Source: Acidovorax sp. SRB_14 (GTDB lineage: Bacteria > Pseudomonadota > Gammaproteobacteria > Burkholderiales > Burkholderiaceae_C). Taken from it: a stretch of DNA of 64,000 nucleotides. The notes under the pieces are model-generated. The model saw nothing but the letters and a program-made list of their open reading frames with translations. It ran no database searches and was not told the origin of the DNA. Of this stretch, positions 28,897 through 37,752 are shown piece after piece; position 1 is the first letter of the stretch; each line of letters opens with the position of its first letter. The stretch spans positions 124,001-188,000 of the forward strand of contig NZ_MWOK01000002.1 in the NCBI RefSeq assembly GCF_012932145.1, written 5' to 3'. A program made the translations under genes and the position numbers.

Positions 28897-31098
28897 TCAA
28901 TCCGCCTGCGCGGTGGAGCGCGACACGGGGCCGTAGCGTTGCATCAGGGCGTCCTGCGCCCCCGTGCCCCCGTCTGGCCCGTGGACGCGCTCATACCGGC
29001 CATCGGCCTGCAGACTCCAGGCATCGCGGTCATCGCAGAGGTAGGCCACCAGGCACTCGTCAATGATGCGCTGGCGCAGTTGCGGGTCGGTCACGGGCCA
29101 GGCAATCTCGACGCGGCGCAGCATGTTGCGGTTCATCCAGTCGGCGCTGGAGAGGTAGAGCTCTTCGTCTTCCCCGCAGCGGTAATAGAACACGCGCGAG
29201 TGTTCCAGGAAGCGGCCAATGATGGAGCGCACGCGGATGTTGTCGCTCAGCCCCGGCACCTGCGCCGGCAGGATGCAGGCGCCGCGCACGATCAGGTCGA
29301 TCTGCGCGCCGCGCTGGCCGGCCAGCAGCAGCGCATGCACCAGCGCCTCGTCGGTGAGCGCATTCATCTTCGCCACGATGCGCCCGCCCTGCCCCCGGCT
29401 GGCGGCCAGGCCGACCTGCTCGATTTTTTCGAGCGTGCGCCGGTGCAGGTGGAACGGCGCCACCAGCAGGCGGCGCATGCGCGGCAGGCGGTTCTGGCTG
29501 GCCAGGTGGTTGAACACGCTGTCCATGTCGGCCGTGGTGTCCTCGTCGGCCGTGAAGTAGCTCAGATCGGTGTACAGGCGCGCCGTGCTCGGGTTGTAGT
29601 TGCCGGTGGACAGGTGGCCGTAGCGGCGCAGGTGCCGGCCTTCGCGGCGCGTGGCCAGCAGCATCTTGGCGTGGGTCTTGAGGCCGACGACGCCATAGAC
29701 CACCTGCGCACCCACGGACTCGAGCGCCTCGGCCCAGTTGATGTTGGCCTCTTCGTCGAAGCGCGCCTTGAGCTCGACCACGGCCATGACCTCTTTCCCT
29801 CGGCGCACCGCTTCCCGCAGCAGTTCCATCATCTGCGGGTCGGACCCTGTGCGATAGATGGTCTGCTTGATGGCCACCACCTGCGGATCGTTGACCGCTT
29901 CGCGCAAGAATGCCAGCACGCCGTCGAAGCTCTCGAACGGCTGGTGGATCAGCACGTCGCGCCGGCGCATCTCGGCCATGATGGATTCGCCGGCCAGCAT
30001 GCGGCGCGGCGCGGCCGCCTGCCAGGGCGCAAACAGCAGCTCGGGTGCCTGCACCAAGTCGACCAGCTGCGCCAGGCGCACGAGGTTGACCGGCCCGTGC
30101 ACGCGGTACAGCGCGCCGGCCGGCAAACCGAACTGCTGCAGCAGGAAGTCCGACAAAAACCGGGAACAGCCGGACGAGACCTCCAGCCGCACGGCCTCGC
30201 CATAGTTGCGCTGCTGCAGGCCTTGGCGCAGCACGGTGCGCAGGCTGCGCACATCCTCTTCGTCCACCGCCAGATCGGAGTGGCGTGTGACGCGGAACTG
30301 CGAAAACTCCGTGACCTGCCGGCCAGGAAACAACTCCGCCAGGTGTGCGCGCACCACACTCGACAGGCTGACGAACTGCGCCCCTCGGGGCGCCACGCCG
30401 GCGGGCATGCGGATCAGGCGCGGCAAGACACGCGGCACGCGCACGATGGCAATCTCGTTCTCACGCCCAAAGGCGTCGCTGCCCTTGAGGCGCACGATGA
30501 AGTTCAGCGTCTTGTTGGCCACCTGCGGAAACGGGTGCGCCGGATCGAGCCCCACGGGCACCAGCAGAGGGCGCACTTCGCGGTGGAAATAGCCCCGCAC
30601 CCAGCGGCGCTGCGCCGCGCTGCGCGCGCCCTGCGAAACGATGCGGATGCCCTGCGCCTCGAACGCCGGCACCAGCACGTCGTTGTAGAGCGCGTACTGG
30701 CGGGTTACCAGGGCGTGCGCCTGGGCGGAGATGGCTTCGAACGAGACCGCAGTGCACGCCCCCTTGGTGTCGCCGTTGCGGGCCGCTGCCACATGCGGGG
30801 CTGCGCGCACCTCGAAAAACTCGTCCAGGTTGGACGACACGATGCACAGGTAGCGCAGGCGCTCCAACAGGGGCACATCGGGCCGCACGGCCCAGTCGAA
30901 CACGCGCTCGTTGAACGCCAGAATGCTGTGGTCCCGGTCCAGCAACGCAGCCGCAGGGCGATCTTCCGCCCCCTCGCTCACCGGCTCGGCCCATTCTGGC
31001 TCTGCCTCTGGCGTTCCAGCAGGCACGGCGTCCGGTGTGGATGGCGCATCGCCGGTGGAAAACGGCGGTTCGGTTCTTTGGGCGCAATCGACGGGCAT
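28897..31098 (-). CDS. ppk: Polyphosphate kinase 1
   Basis: Ppk1 reversibly transfers the ATP gamma-phosphate to polyphosphate at the membrane. The 733-residue protein has the family domain order: N-domain LLDRDHSILAFNERVFDW and IVSSNLDEFFEVR, head domain VPLLVP-like core, and the PLD-like catalytic domains with GLKTHAKMLLATRREG (catalytic-His region), YGHLSTGNYNPSTARLYTDL and IGRFLEHSRVFYY. About 45 unconserved Pro/Ala/Glu-rich residues precede the domain. The ATG at 31098 lies 47 nt downstream of a Pho box. It is followed by sixA. Confidence 0.98.
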   Translation of the reverse strand: MPVDCAQRTEPPFSTGDAPSTPDAVPAGTPEAEPEWAEPVSEGAEDRPAAALLDRDHSILAFNERVFDWAVRPDVPLLERLRYLCIVSSNLDEFFEVRAAPHVAAARNGDTKGACTAVSFEAISAQAHALVTRQYALYNDVLVPAFEAQGIRIVSQGARSAAQRRWVRGYFHREVRPLLVPVGLDPAHPFPQVANKTLNFIVRLKGSDAFGRENEIAIVRVPRVLPRLIRMPAGVAPRGAQFVSLSSVVRAHLAELFPGRQVTEFSQFRVTRHSDLAVDEEDVRSLRTVLRQGLQQRNYGEAVRLEVSSGCSRFLSDFLLQQFGLPAGALYRVHGPVNLVRLAQLVDLVQAPELLFAPWQAAAPRRMLAGESIMAEMRRRDVLIHQPFESFDGVLAFLREAVNDPQVVAIKQTIYRTGSDPQMMELLREAVRRGKEVMAVVELKARFDEEANINWAEALESVGAQVVYGVVGLKTHAKMLLATRREGRHLRRYGHLSTGNYNPSTARLYTDLSYFTADEDTTADMDSVFNHLASQNRLPRMRRLLVAPFHLHRRTLEKIEQVGLAASRGQGGRIVAKMNALTDEALVHALLLAGQRGAQIDLIVRGACILPAQVPGLSDNIRVRSIIGRFLEHSRVFYYRCGEDEELYLSSADWMNRNMLRRVEIAWPVTDPQLRQRIIDECLVAYLCDDRDAWSLQADGRYERVHGPDGGTGAQDALMQRYGPVSRSTAQAD

Positions 31099-31128
31099 GG
31101 ACACATTCCAGGACACTGACAAGCTGGA

Positions 31129-31162
31129 AGTATCAAAAGCAGATATGACAACTTCATGACAT
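31129..31162 (-). promoter_or_regulatory. Pho box and -10 element of ppk
   Basis: On the minus strand, positions 31162-31145 read ATGTCAT-GAAG-TTGTCAT, the 7+4+7 PhoB-box layout; a further TGTCA copy lies just upstream. Ten nt downstream is GATACT (31134-31129), four of six matches to the -10 consensus. Same geometry as at pstS, so ppk is probably induced at low phosphate. Confidence 0.85.
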
Positions 31163-31215
31163 GACATATGACACCCCTGCGGGCGCGGTGCGCCGCGGCG
31201 GACCGCCGCCCCCAA

Positions 31216-32055
31216 TCACTGAGCGCCCAGGAAATGCTTGCGGTAGCGCGGCGCCAGGTCGGCAATGCGCATCATCATCGGCAGGTCCGCCGTGTTGAAG
31301 TCGGGGTCCCACGCGGGCGCACCCAGCACCCGGGCGCCCAGGCGCAGGTAGCCCTTCAGGAGCGCGGGGGGCTCGATGCGCAGCGAGCCATCGAGCCGCT
31401 CCACCGGCAGCGCCAGGCGCGGCAGCACCTGGTGCTCGATCGGCGCCAGATGGGTCTGGCGCAGCTGCTCCCAGATGCTGGCTGCGGCATGGCCACTCAC
31501 CACCCCCTGGTGCAGCATGGGAATGCTGGCGCACCCCATCATCGTGTCGAGCCGGTTGCGCACCATGAAGTCCGCCAGCGCCCCCCACAGCGCCAAGATC
31601 ACGCCGCCTTGCCGGTGCCCGGGGTGCACGCAGCTGCGCCCCAGTTCCACCATGCGATCGCGCAGGCCCCGCAGGCGGGTCAGGTCGAACTCGGTGTCGC
31701 TGTAGGTGCAACCCACACGGCGCGCCTGGGCTGGCGTCAACACGCGGTAGGTGCCTATCACCTGCTGGCTGCGCGCATCGCGCACCAGCAGGTGCTCGCA
31801 AAAGTCGTCAAACAGATCGATGTCGTGGCCCGGCTCGGGGCTGCTCAAGCGCGCGCCCATCTCGGTGGCAAAGACATCGAACCTCAGGCGCTGGGCCTCG
31901 CGCACTTCGTCCTGGTGCCGCGCCCAAGCCACCGCATATTCCGTGCGGCCCTCGGCGGGCGCCGGCACGCCCGCCACTCTGGGCAGCGGATGAAGCGCCT
32001 CCCGCACGGCAGGTGCCAAAGGCAACGGCCCGGCGGGGTGGGGTAAATCGTCCAT
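31216..32055 (-). CDS. OlsB-like N-acyltransferase (GNAT, hemolysin family)
   Basis: The 279-residue protein belongs to the acetyltransferase group that includes OlsB, which adds a 3-hydroxyacyl chain to ornithine as the first step of ornithine lipids. Features: AQRLRFDVFATEMGARL (about 55-71), the DIDLFDDFCEHLLVRDA block, VIGTYRVLTPAQARR, the FDLTRLRGLRDRMVELGRSC core, and RNRLDTMMGCASIPMLHQG. The ATG at 32055 has an excellent AGGAGA site. It lies upstream of ppk on the same strand, separated by the ppk promoter. No olsA partner is in the window, so full ornithine lipid synthesis cannot be claimed. Confidence 0.78.
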   Translation of the reverse strand: MDDLPHPAGPLPLAPAVREALHPLPRVAGVPAPAEGRTEYAVAWARHQDEVREAQRLRFDVFATEMGARLSSPEPGHDIDLFDDFCEHLLVRDARSQQVIGTYRVLTPAQARRVGCTYSDTEFDLTRLRGLRDRMVELGRSCVHPGHRQGGVILALWGALADFMVRNRLDTMMGCASIPMLHQGVVSGHAAASIWEQLRQTHLAPIEHQVLPRLALPVERLDGSLRIEPPALLKGYLRLGARVLGAPAWDPDFNTADLPMMMRIADLAPRYRKHFLGAQ

Positions 32056-32350
32056 CAGGTTCTCCTGTTCTGCCGGACGCCTGCTGCGGCATCCGCCGTG
32101 TGACCCACAGCCCGGCACCACGCCCGGCCTCTCGAGCAACAGTCTGAAAGACGGTCATGACGCGCCCATGTCCGTTGCGCGGCAAATTCATGACACCCAT
32201 AACACTTCGGTGCGGCACCCAGCGGCTCCAACACAAGGCGAAAAACCCGGGCCATGCCTGCGTAACAATTGCATGCGCCTAGCCCAAAATCCCCCTGCGC
32301 TGATACACTTTCGTACACTTTCCAGCCCACTTGCGACCGCCAGCGGCGAC
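32056..32350. other. Divergent intergenic region (olsB-like / GGDEF-EAL)
   Basis: This 295-nt region contains the promoters for two divergent genes. A GTGTCAT half-site at 32196-32190 on the minus strand is followed by a poor second heptamer and does not make a convincing Pho box. I see no small gene. Confidence 0.5.
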
Positions 32351-34567
32351 ATGTCCTTTTTGCACGACGCACCCGTTTTTTCGGAAGTTATCGACCCTGT
32401 CGACGCCCCCTTGCAACGCGCGCTGCGCGAGCAGCAAGTGCTGCTCGACAGCGCGGGCGCCGGTATCGTTTTCATCCGCAAGCGCCGGGTGGTCCGCTGC
32501 AATCCGCGTTACGCAGAGATTTTTGGCTACCGCTCGCAGAATGAGCTCGTCGGCTACAACAGCGAAGGCTTCCACCCCCACCGCGCCGCGTTCCAGGAGC
32601 TGGGTCGCGCGGCCTACCCGGTGCTGTCGGGCGGACAAACCTACCGCACCGAGCGCACCATGCGCCGGCGCGACGGCGCGCTGTTCTGGGCACGGCTCAC
32701 GGGCAGCCTCATCAACCCGCAGGACACATCCGAGGGCTCCATCTGGATCATCGACGACATCGATGACCAGCGCAGCGCCCAGGCCCTGCTGGACGCAGCC
32801 CTGTGGGAAAAGCAGGCACTGTTCGACAACGCCATGGTCGGCATCGTATTTCTGCGCGAGCGCCGCCTGACGCGCTGCAACCAGCATTTCGAGCAAATGC
32901 TTGGCTACAGCCCGGGCGAACTGCTGGGCAGCCTCTCGCGCCGCTGGTACACCAGCGACGCCGAGTGGGAGCATGTCGGGCAGCGCTGCTATGGCCCGCT
33001 GTCGCAGGGGCTGTCGTTCGAGGGCGAACTCACGCTGCGCAAAAAGGACGGCTCGATCGTGGTGTGCGAGGTGCGCAGCAAGGCCGTGGACCCCGCGCAC
33101 CCGCAACGCGGCACGGTGTGGATCACCATGGATATCACCGAGCGCCAGCGCTCACAGGCCGCATTGGCGCGTGTCCACGAGGAACTTGAGCAACTGGTGC
33201 TGGAGCGCACCCGCCAGCTCAGTGAAACGGTCGACAACCTGCACCGCGAAATCAACGACCGCCGCCAGGACCAGGAGCGCATCTATTGGCTGGCCCATTA
33301 CGACGCCCTGACCGGACTGCCCAACCGCGCGCTGCTGGCCGAGCGCAGCCAGCATGCCATCCACGCGGCGCAGCAGAGCCAGACCCCGCTGGCGGTCATC
33401 TTTCTGGACCTGGACCACTTCAAGCATGTGAACGACTCGCTGGGCCACCGTGTGGGCGACGCGCTGCTCGTGGCCATTGCCAAGCGCCTGCGCTCGGTCG
33501 TGCGCGACAAGGACACGGTGTGCCGGCTCGGGGGCGATGAGTTCATCCTGCTGTTGCCCGGCGCCAATGCCCGGGGCGCGGCGCGCGTCGCCGACAAGCT
33601 GCTGCAGGCCTCGCGCCTGCCCTACCAAATCGACCACCACGAACTGACGATGGCGCCTTCGATGGGCATCGCACTGTTTCCTGATGATGGCGCGGACTTC
33701 GACACGCTGAGCCAGTGCGCCGACGTGGCCATGTACCGCGCCAAACTCGACGGGCGCAACACCTACAGTTTTTTCACGCCGCAGATGCGCGCGCTGTCGG
33801 TGCGTGCGCTGCAGCTGGAGAATGCGCTGCGCCGCGCCCTGGAGCGCGGACAGTTCACGCTGGTCTACCAACCGCAGATTTGCCTGGACTCGGGTGTTAT
33901 CACGGGCGTCGAAGCGCTCCTGCGCTGGCACCATCCCGAGTTGGGGCCCATCGCGCCGTCCGAGTTCATTCCGATCGCCGAAGATTGCGGCCAGATTCTC
34001 CCGATTGGCGAGTGGGTGCTGCGCACGGCGCTGGCGCAATTGCAGGCCTGGCGCGGGCAAGGCGTCGAGCTCAAGACCATGGCGGTCAACCTCTCTGCGG
34101 TGCAGTTCCGCCAGCCCCAGCTGCCCGAGCTCATCACGCGCATCCTGGAAGAAACCGGACTGCCCGCCGACTCGCTGGAGCTGGAGCTGACCGAGGGCGT
34201 GGCCGTGGACGACCCGCGCGCCGCCATCGACACCATGGACCGCCTGCACGCGCGTGGCGTGCGCATGTCCATGGACGACTTCGGCACCGGCTATTCCTCG
34301 CTGAGCCAACTCAAGCGCTTCCCGATCTACAAGCTCAAGATCGATCAGTCGTTCGTGCGCGATTTGGGCGAGGACAACAACGACCGCGCCATCGTCAGCG
34401 CCATCATCCGCATGGCGCAGGCCCTGGGCATGCAGACGACCGCAGAAGGCGTCGAGACACACGAGCAGCTGAGTTTCCTGCGCGAGCAAGGCTGCACCGA
34501 AGCACAAGGCTATTACCACGGCCGCCCCCTGCCTGCCGCCCAGCTGCTGGAGAGGCTGCGCCGCTAG
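32351..34567 (+). CDS. PAS-PAS-GGDEF-EAL cyclic-di-GMP signalling protein
   Basis: The 738-residue protein has two PAS sensor domains (about 20-135: DSAGAGIVFIRKRRVVRCNP; and 150-265: DNAMVGIVFLRERRLTRCNQ), a coiled-coil linker (HEELEQLVLERTRQLSE), a GGDEF diguanylate cyclase domain with intact RLGGDEF (near 392-398), and an EAL phosphodiesterase domain with GVEALLRWHH (near 518-527) and DDFGTGYSSL (near 641-650). Both active sites look intact, so it could make and degrade c-di-GMP. No membrane segment is seen; it is cytoplasmic. The ATG at 32351 begins just before the first PAS domain; an earlier in-frame ATG at 32168 would add 61 residues of low complexity. Confidence 0.92.
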   Translation: MSFLHDAPVFSEVIDPVDAPLQRALREQQVLLDSAGAGIVFIRKRRVVRCNPRYAEIFGYRSQNELVGYNSEGFHPHRAAFQELGRAAYPVLSGGQTYRTERTMRRRDGALFWARLTGSLINPQDTSEGSIWIIDDIDDQRSAQALLDAALWEKQALFDNAMVGIVFLRERRLTRCNQHFEQMLGYSPGELLGSLSRRWYTSDAEWEHVGQRCYGPLSQGLSFEGELTLRKKDGSIVVCEVRSKAVDPAHPQRGTVWITMDITERQRSQAALARVHEELEQLVLERTRQLSETVDNLHREINDRRQDQERIYWLAHYDALTGLPNRALLAERSQHAIHAAQQSQTPLAVIFLDLDHFKHVNDSLGHRVGDALLVAIAKRLRSVVRDKDTVCRLGGDEFILLLPGANARGAARVADKLLQASRLPYQIDHHELTMAPSMGIALFPDDGADFDTLSQCADVAMYRAKLDGRNTYSFFTPQMRALSVRALQLENALRRALERGQFTLVYQPQICLDSGVITGVEALLRWHHPELGPIAPSEFIPIAEDCGQILPIGEWVLRTALAQLQAWRGQGVELKTMAVNLSAVQFRQPQLPELITRILEETGLPADSLELELTEGVAVDDPRAAIDTMDRLHARGVRMSMDDFGTGYSSLSQLKRFPIYKLKIDQSFVRDLGEDNNDRAIVSAIIRMAQALGMQTTAEGVETHEQLSFLREQGCTEAQGYYHGRPLPAAQLLERLRR

Positions 34568-34599
34568 CCTGCGCGCAGGTCCCCAGCCGGGATAGGCGT

Positions 34600-35349
34600 T
34601 CAGTGCCCCAGGATCTTGGACAGGAAGTCGCGGCTGCGTTCGTTTTCGGGGTGGTTGAAAAATGCCTCGGGCGTGTTCTGCTCGACGATCTGCCCCTGGT
34701 CCATGAAGATCACCCGGTCGGCCACGGCCTTGGCAAAGCCCATTTCGTGCGTGACGCAAATCATGGTGATGCCTTGGTTGGCCAGCTCGATCATCACGTC
34801 GAGCACTTCCTTGATCATTTCCGGGTCCAGCGCCGAGGTGGGCTCATCGAACAGCATGATTTTGGGGGTCAGGCACAGCGCGCGCGCAATGGCCACGCGC
34901 TGCTGCTGCCCGCCCGACAGCTGCAGCGGGTACTTTGCGGCCTGCTCGGCGATGCGCACACGCTCCAATTGCTGCATGGCGCGCGCCTCGGCCTCCTTCT
35001 TGGGCAGCTTGCCCACCCACATGGGCGAGAGCGTGAGGTTTTCCAGCACGGTGAGGTGCGGAAACAGGTTGAACTGCTGGAACACCATGCCGACCTTTTT
35101 GCGCACATCGTCAATGGCACGCACGTCGTCGCTCAGCTCCACGCCATCGACCACCAGCCGGCCCTGCTGATGCTCTTCGAGGCGGTTGATGCAACGGATC
35201 AGCGTGGACTTGCCCGAGCCCGATGGCCCGCAGACGACGATGCGTTCGCCGCGCGCCACATCTAGGTCGATATCGCGCAACACATGGAAGCTGTTGCCGT
35301 ACCACTTGTTGACTTTGTCGAAGGTGATGATGGATTCAGGCATGGGCAT
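34600..35349 (-). CDS. aapP: Polar amino acid ABC transporter ATP-binding protein (AapP/BztD type)
   Basis: The 249-residue ATPase has Walker [21 protein letters not shown] (about 38-57), the polar-amino-acid family Q-loop [18 protein letters not shown], signature [16 protein letters not shown], Walker [16 protein letters not shown] and the switch His in [15 protein letters not shown]. It drives import through AapQ/AapM. It is the last gene of the aapJQMP operon, 12 nt after aapM. A second start two codons in (35343) is equally possible. Confidence 0.93.
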   Translation of the reverse strand: MPMPESIITFDKVNKWYGNSFHVLRDIDLDVARGERIVVCGPSGSGKSTLIRCINRLEEHQQGRLVVDGVELSDDVRAIDDVRKKVGMVFQQFNLFPHLTVLENLTLSPMWVGKLPKKEAEARAMQQLERVRIAEQAAKYPLQLSGGQQQRVAIARALCLTPKIMLFDEPTSALDPEMIKEVLDVMIELANQGITMICVTHEMGFAKAVADRVIFMDQGQIVEQNTPEAFFNHPENERSRDFLSKILGH

Positions 35350-35361
35350 TGGTGGCGGGGC

Positions 35362-36465
35362 TCAGCGTTGCCGGCCCTTGTTGGCCTGCTTTTCCACCCA
35401 GCGGCTGTAGCGCGACATGGAGAAGCAGAAAATGAAATAGATCAGCGCAATGAACAGGTAGCCTTCGATCTTGAAAGGCCGCCAGTTCGCGTCGGAGTTC
35501 AGCGCCAGGTCCAGCGCGCCGGTCAACTCGTACAGGCTCACGATGGCCACCAGCGACGTGTCCTTGAAAATGGAGATGAAGCTGTTCATGATGCCCGGCA
35601 CCACCAGCGCCAGCGCCTGCGGCAGCACGACCTTGCGCTGGGTCTGCCAGTACGACAGCCCCAGCGTGGCCGCGGCCTCCACCTGGCCCTTTGGAATGGC
35701 CTGCAGCCCGCCGCGAATCACCTCGGCCAGATAGGCCGCGGCAAACAGCGTGATGCCCACCAGCACGCGCACCAGAACATTGACCGTGAGCCCTTGCGGC
35801 ATGAACAGTGGAAACATGAACGAGGCCATGAACAGCACCGAGATCAGCGGCACACCGCGCACCAGTTCGACGTAAATGGTGCAGGCGCTGCGAATGGCAG
35901 GCAAGGACGACACCCGCCCCAACGCCACGAGCAGCGCGATCGGAAACGCCAGCGCAATCGACAGCGTGGACAGCAGGATGGTCAGCGGCAGCCCCCCCCA
36001 GCGGTCGGTCTCGACACGCGACAACCCGGCCACGCTGCCATGCATCAAGGCAAAAAACACCGCCAGCACCAGCACCCACAGCACCGGCAGCCAGGGCCGC
36101 CAGAACGCGCGTGTGCAGCTGGCCACCAGCAGCGCCATCACCAGCAGCGTGGCCACCAGAGGACGCCATTGCTCTTCGTACGGATAGCGGCCAAAGAGGA
36201 TCAGGCGGTATTTTTCGGCGATCACGCCCCAGCAGGCGCCCGCACCCGGTGCGCGGCAGGCCTCGACCTGGGGCAGCCAGACCGCCTTGACCAGCGCCCA
36301 GTACAAGACTTGCGGCACATACCACAGCAGCAGGCCACCGACCAGCACGGTGGCCAGTGAGGTCTGCCAGTCTCCCAGCAGATTGGTGCGCACCCAGGCC
36401 AGCGCTCCCTCCGTTTTGATGGGGGCTGGACGCGGTGGAATCGGGACAAAGGTTTGGGCGGCCAT
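35362..36465 (-). CDS. aapM: Amino acid ABC transporter permease (AapM/BztC type)
   Basis: The 367-residue permease has an N-terminal helix, a ~90-residue loop with CRAPGAGACWGVIAEKYRLI, and the typical HisM-type domain: GGLPLTILLSTLSIALAFPI, RGVPLISVLFMASFMFPLFM, and the EAA loop GQVEAAATLGLSYWQTQRKV. The extended N-terminal part with an extra periplasmic loop is typical of AapM/BztC rather than the short HisM proteins. Its partner aapQ ends 3 nt upstream. Confidence 0.93.
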   Translation of the reverse strand: MAAQTFVPIPPRPAPIKTEGALAWVRTNLLGDWQTSLATVLVGGLLLWYVPQVLYWALVKAVWLPQVEACRAPGAGACWGVIAEKYRLILFGRYPYEEQWRPLVATLLVMALLVASCTRAFWRPWLPVLWVLVLAVFFALMHGSVAGLSRVETDRWGGLPLTILLSTLSIALAFPIALLVALGRVSSLPAIRSACTIYVELVRGVPLISVLFMASFMFPLFMPQGLTVNVLVRVLVGITLFAAAYLAEVIRGGLQAIPKGQVEAAATLGLSYWQTQRKVVLPQALALVVPGIMNSFISIFKDTSLVAIVSLYELTGALDLALNSDANWRPFKIEGYLFIALIYFIFCFSMSRYSRWVEKQANKGRQR

Positions 36466-36468
36466 GGT

Positions 36469-37644
36469 TCAGCGCTCCCGGATGGCGGCGCGCGCGTTGT
36501 ACCAGCCCATCAGCAGCGAGGTGAGCAGCGAAGTGCTCAGATACACCGCCATGACGATGGTGATGCACTCCACCGCCCGGCCCGTCTGGTTCATGGCGGT
36601 GTTGGCGATCGACACCACGTCGGGGTAGCCGATGGCCACGGCGAGCGAGGAATTCTTGGTCAGGTTGAGGTACTGGTTGGTGAGCGGCGGGATGATCACG
36701 CGCAGCGCCTGCGGCAGCGTGACCAGGCGCACCTCCTGCCCCCGGCTCAGGCCCAGCGCAGCAGCCGCCTCCCCCTGCCCGCCCGGCACCGACATGATGC
36801 CGGCACGCACCACCTCGGCAATGAAGGCCGTGGTGTAGACCGTCAGGCCGAGCAGCACGGCTGTGAATTCGGGGGTGACGGCACCACCGTTTTCGATCGA
36901 AAAATCGCCCTTGAACGGCACGTCGAATGCCGCCGGCGCCCCGCCCAGCCACCATCCCAGCAGCGTCGCCAGCAGCACGATGGCCACAGGCGCAAGCCAC
37001 AGGCTGGGCGGCTGGCCCGTGGCCTCGAAGCGCCGCAGGGCCCAGCGCCTGTACCCCGAGGCCAGCACGACGCCCCCCACCAGCCCGCCCGCCGCCCAGC
37101 CATGCCCGGCAGACCAGACAGGAATCGGAAAGTTGAATCCGCCCTTGCTCAGGAAGAACGGTCCGAGCTTCCAGGCGTCGACCGTGGAAGGCAGAATTTC
37201 GGTGAGCAGCAGGTACCACATCAGCAACTGCAGCAGCACCGGAATGTTGCGAAAGCACTCTACATAGGCGGTGCACAGCCCGCGCACCAAGGCGTTGCGG
37301 GAAAACCGCCCGACGCCGATGAGCGTGCCCAGCAGCGTGGCCAGGACGATGCCCACCACGGCCACGCGCAAGGTGTTGGTGATGCCCACGCCGAAGGCGC
37401 GCCAATACGACTCGGCGGAGTCGAACGGGTACAGGCTCTCGCCGATGGAGAACCCCGCAGGCTGGCTCAGGAAGTCAAAACCGCTCTGGATGCCCCGCAC
37501 CCGCATGTTGAGCAGGGTGTTGTGCGCCAAAAACCAGATTCCAAGGCCGATCAGCACTACGGCCAGAAGCTGGTACACCGCGCCCCGGAAGGCTTGGCTG
37601 CGCCAGGACCATGTGCGCTTTTTGGGCGGGGCAGTTGGAAACAT
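36469..37644 (-). CDS. aapQ: Amino acid ABC transporter permease (AapQ/BztB type)
   Basis: The 391-residue permease has helix 1 AVYQLLAVVLIGLGIWFLAH, a signature loop NMRVRGIQSGFDFLSQPAGF, and the C-terminal permease domain with FRNIPVLLQLLMWYLLLTEI, LSRGQEVRLVTLPQALRVII (EAA region) and NSSLAVAIGYPDVVSIAN. The first periplasmic segment with RGIQSGFDFL is a hallmark of the AapQ/BztB group, which imports a wide range of L-amino acids or glutamate/aspartate. The ATG at 37644 is preceded by no strong ribosome site. Confidence 0.93.
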   Translation of the reverse strand: MFPTAPPKKRTWSWRSQAFRGAVYQLLAVVLIGLGIWFLAHNTLLNMRVRGIQSGFDFLSQPAGFSIGESLYPFDSAESYWRAFGVGITNTLRVAVVGIVLATLLGTLIGVGRFSRNALVRGLCTAYVECFRNIPVLLQLLMWYLLLTEILPSTVDAWKLGPFFLSKGGFNFPIPVWSAGHGWAAGGLVGGVVLASGYRRWALRRFEATGQPPSLWLAPVAIVLLATLLGWWLGGAPAAFDVPFKGDFSIENGGAVTPEFTAVLLGLTVYTTAFIAEVVRAGIMSVPGGQGEAAAALGLSRGQEVRLVTLPQALRVIIPPLTNQYLNLTKNSSLAVAIGYPDVVSIANTAMNQTGRAVECITIVMAVYLSTSLLTSLLMGWYNARAAIRER

Positions 37645-37752
37645 GGGCACCAGATCTCGTTGAGAGCAACAGCGCTGCAGAGCCTGCAGCACCCTCCGTG
37701 GCCTGGGCTGCGCCGGCGCACACCGGCTGGCCAAGGCCCGCTGTATGCGCGC
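37645..37752. other. aapJ-aapQ spacer
   Basis: The 108-nt GC-rich gap between the binding protein gene and the permease genes could form a stem that lowers downstream expression, as is common after binding-protein genes. A clear single hairpin was not identified. Confidence 0.35.

Noticed and set aside
32190-32196. Possible Pho box upstream of the olsB-like gene
   Set aside because: Only one heptamer (GTGTCAT on the minus strand) is good. The second, TTGCCGC, fits poorly, and the site is about 135 nt from the start codon.
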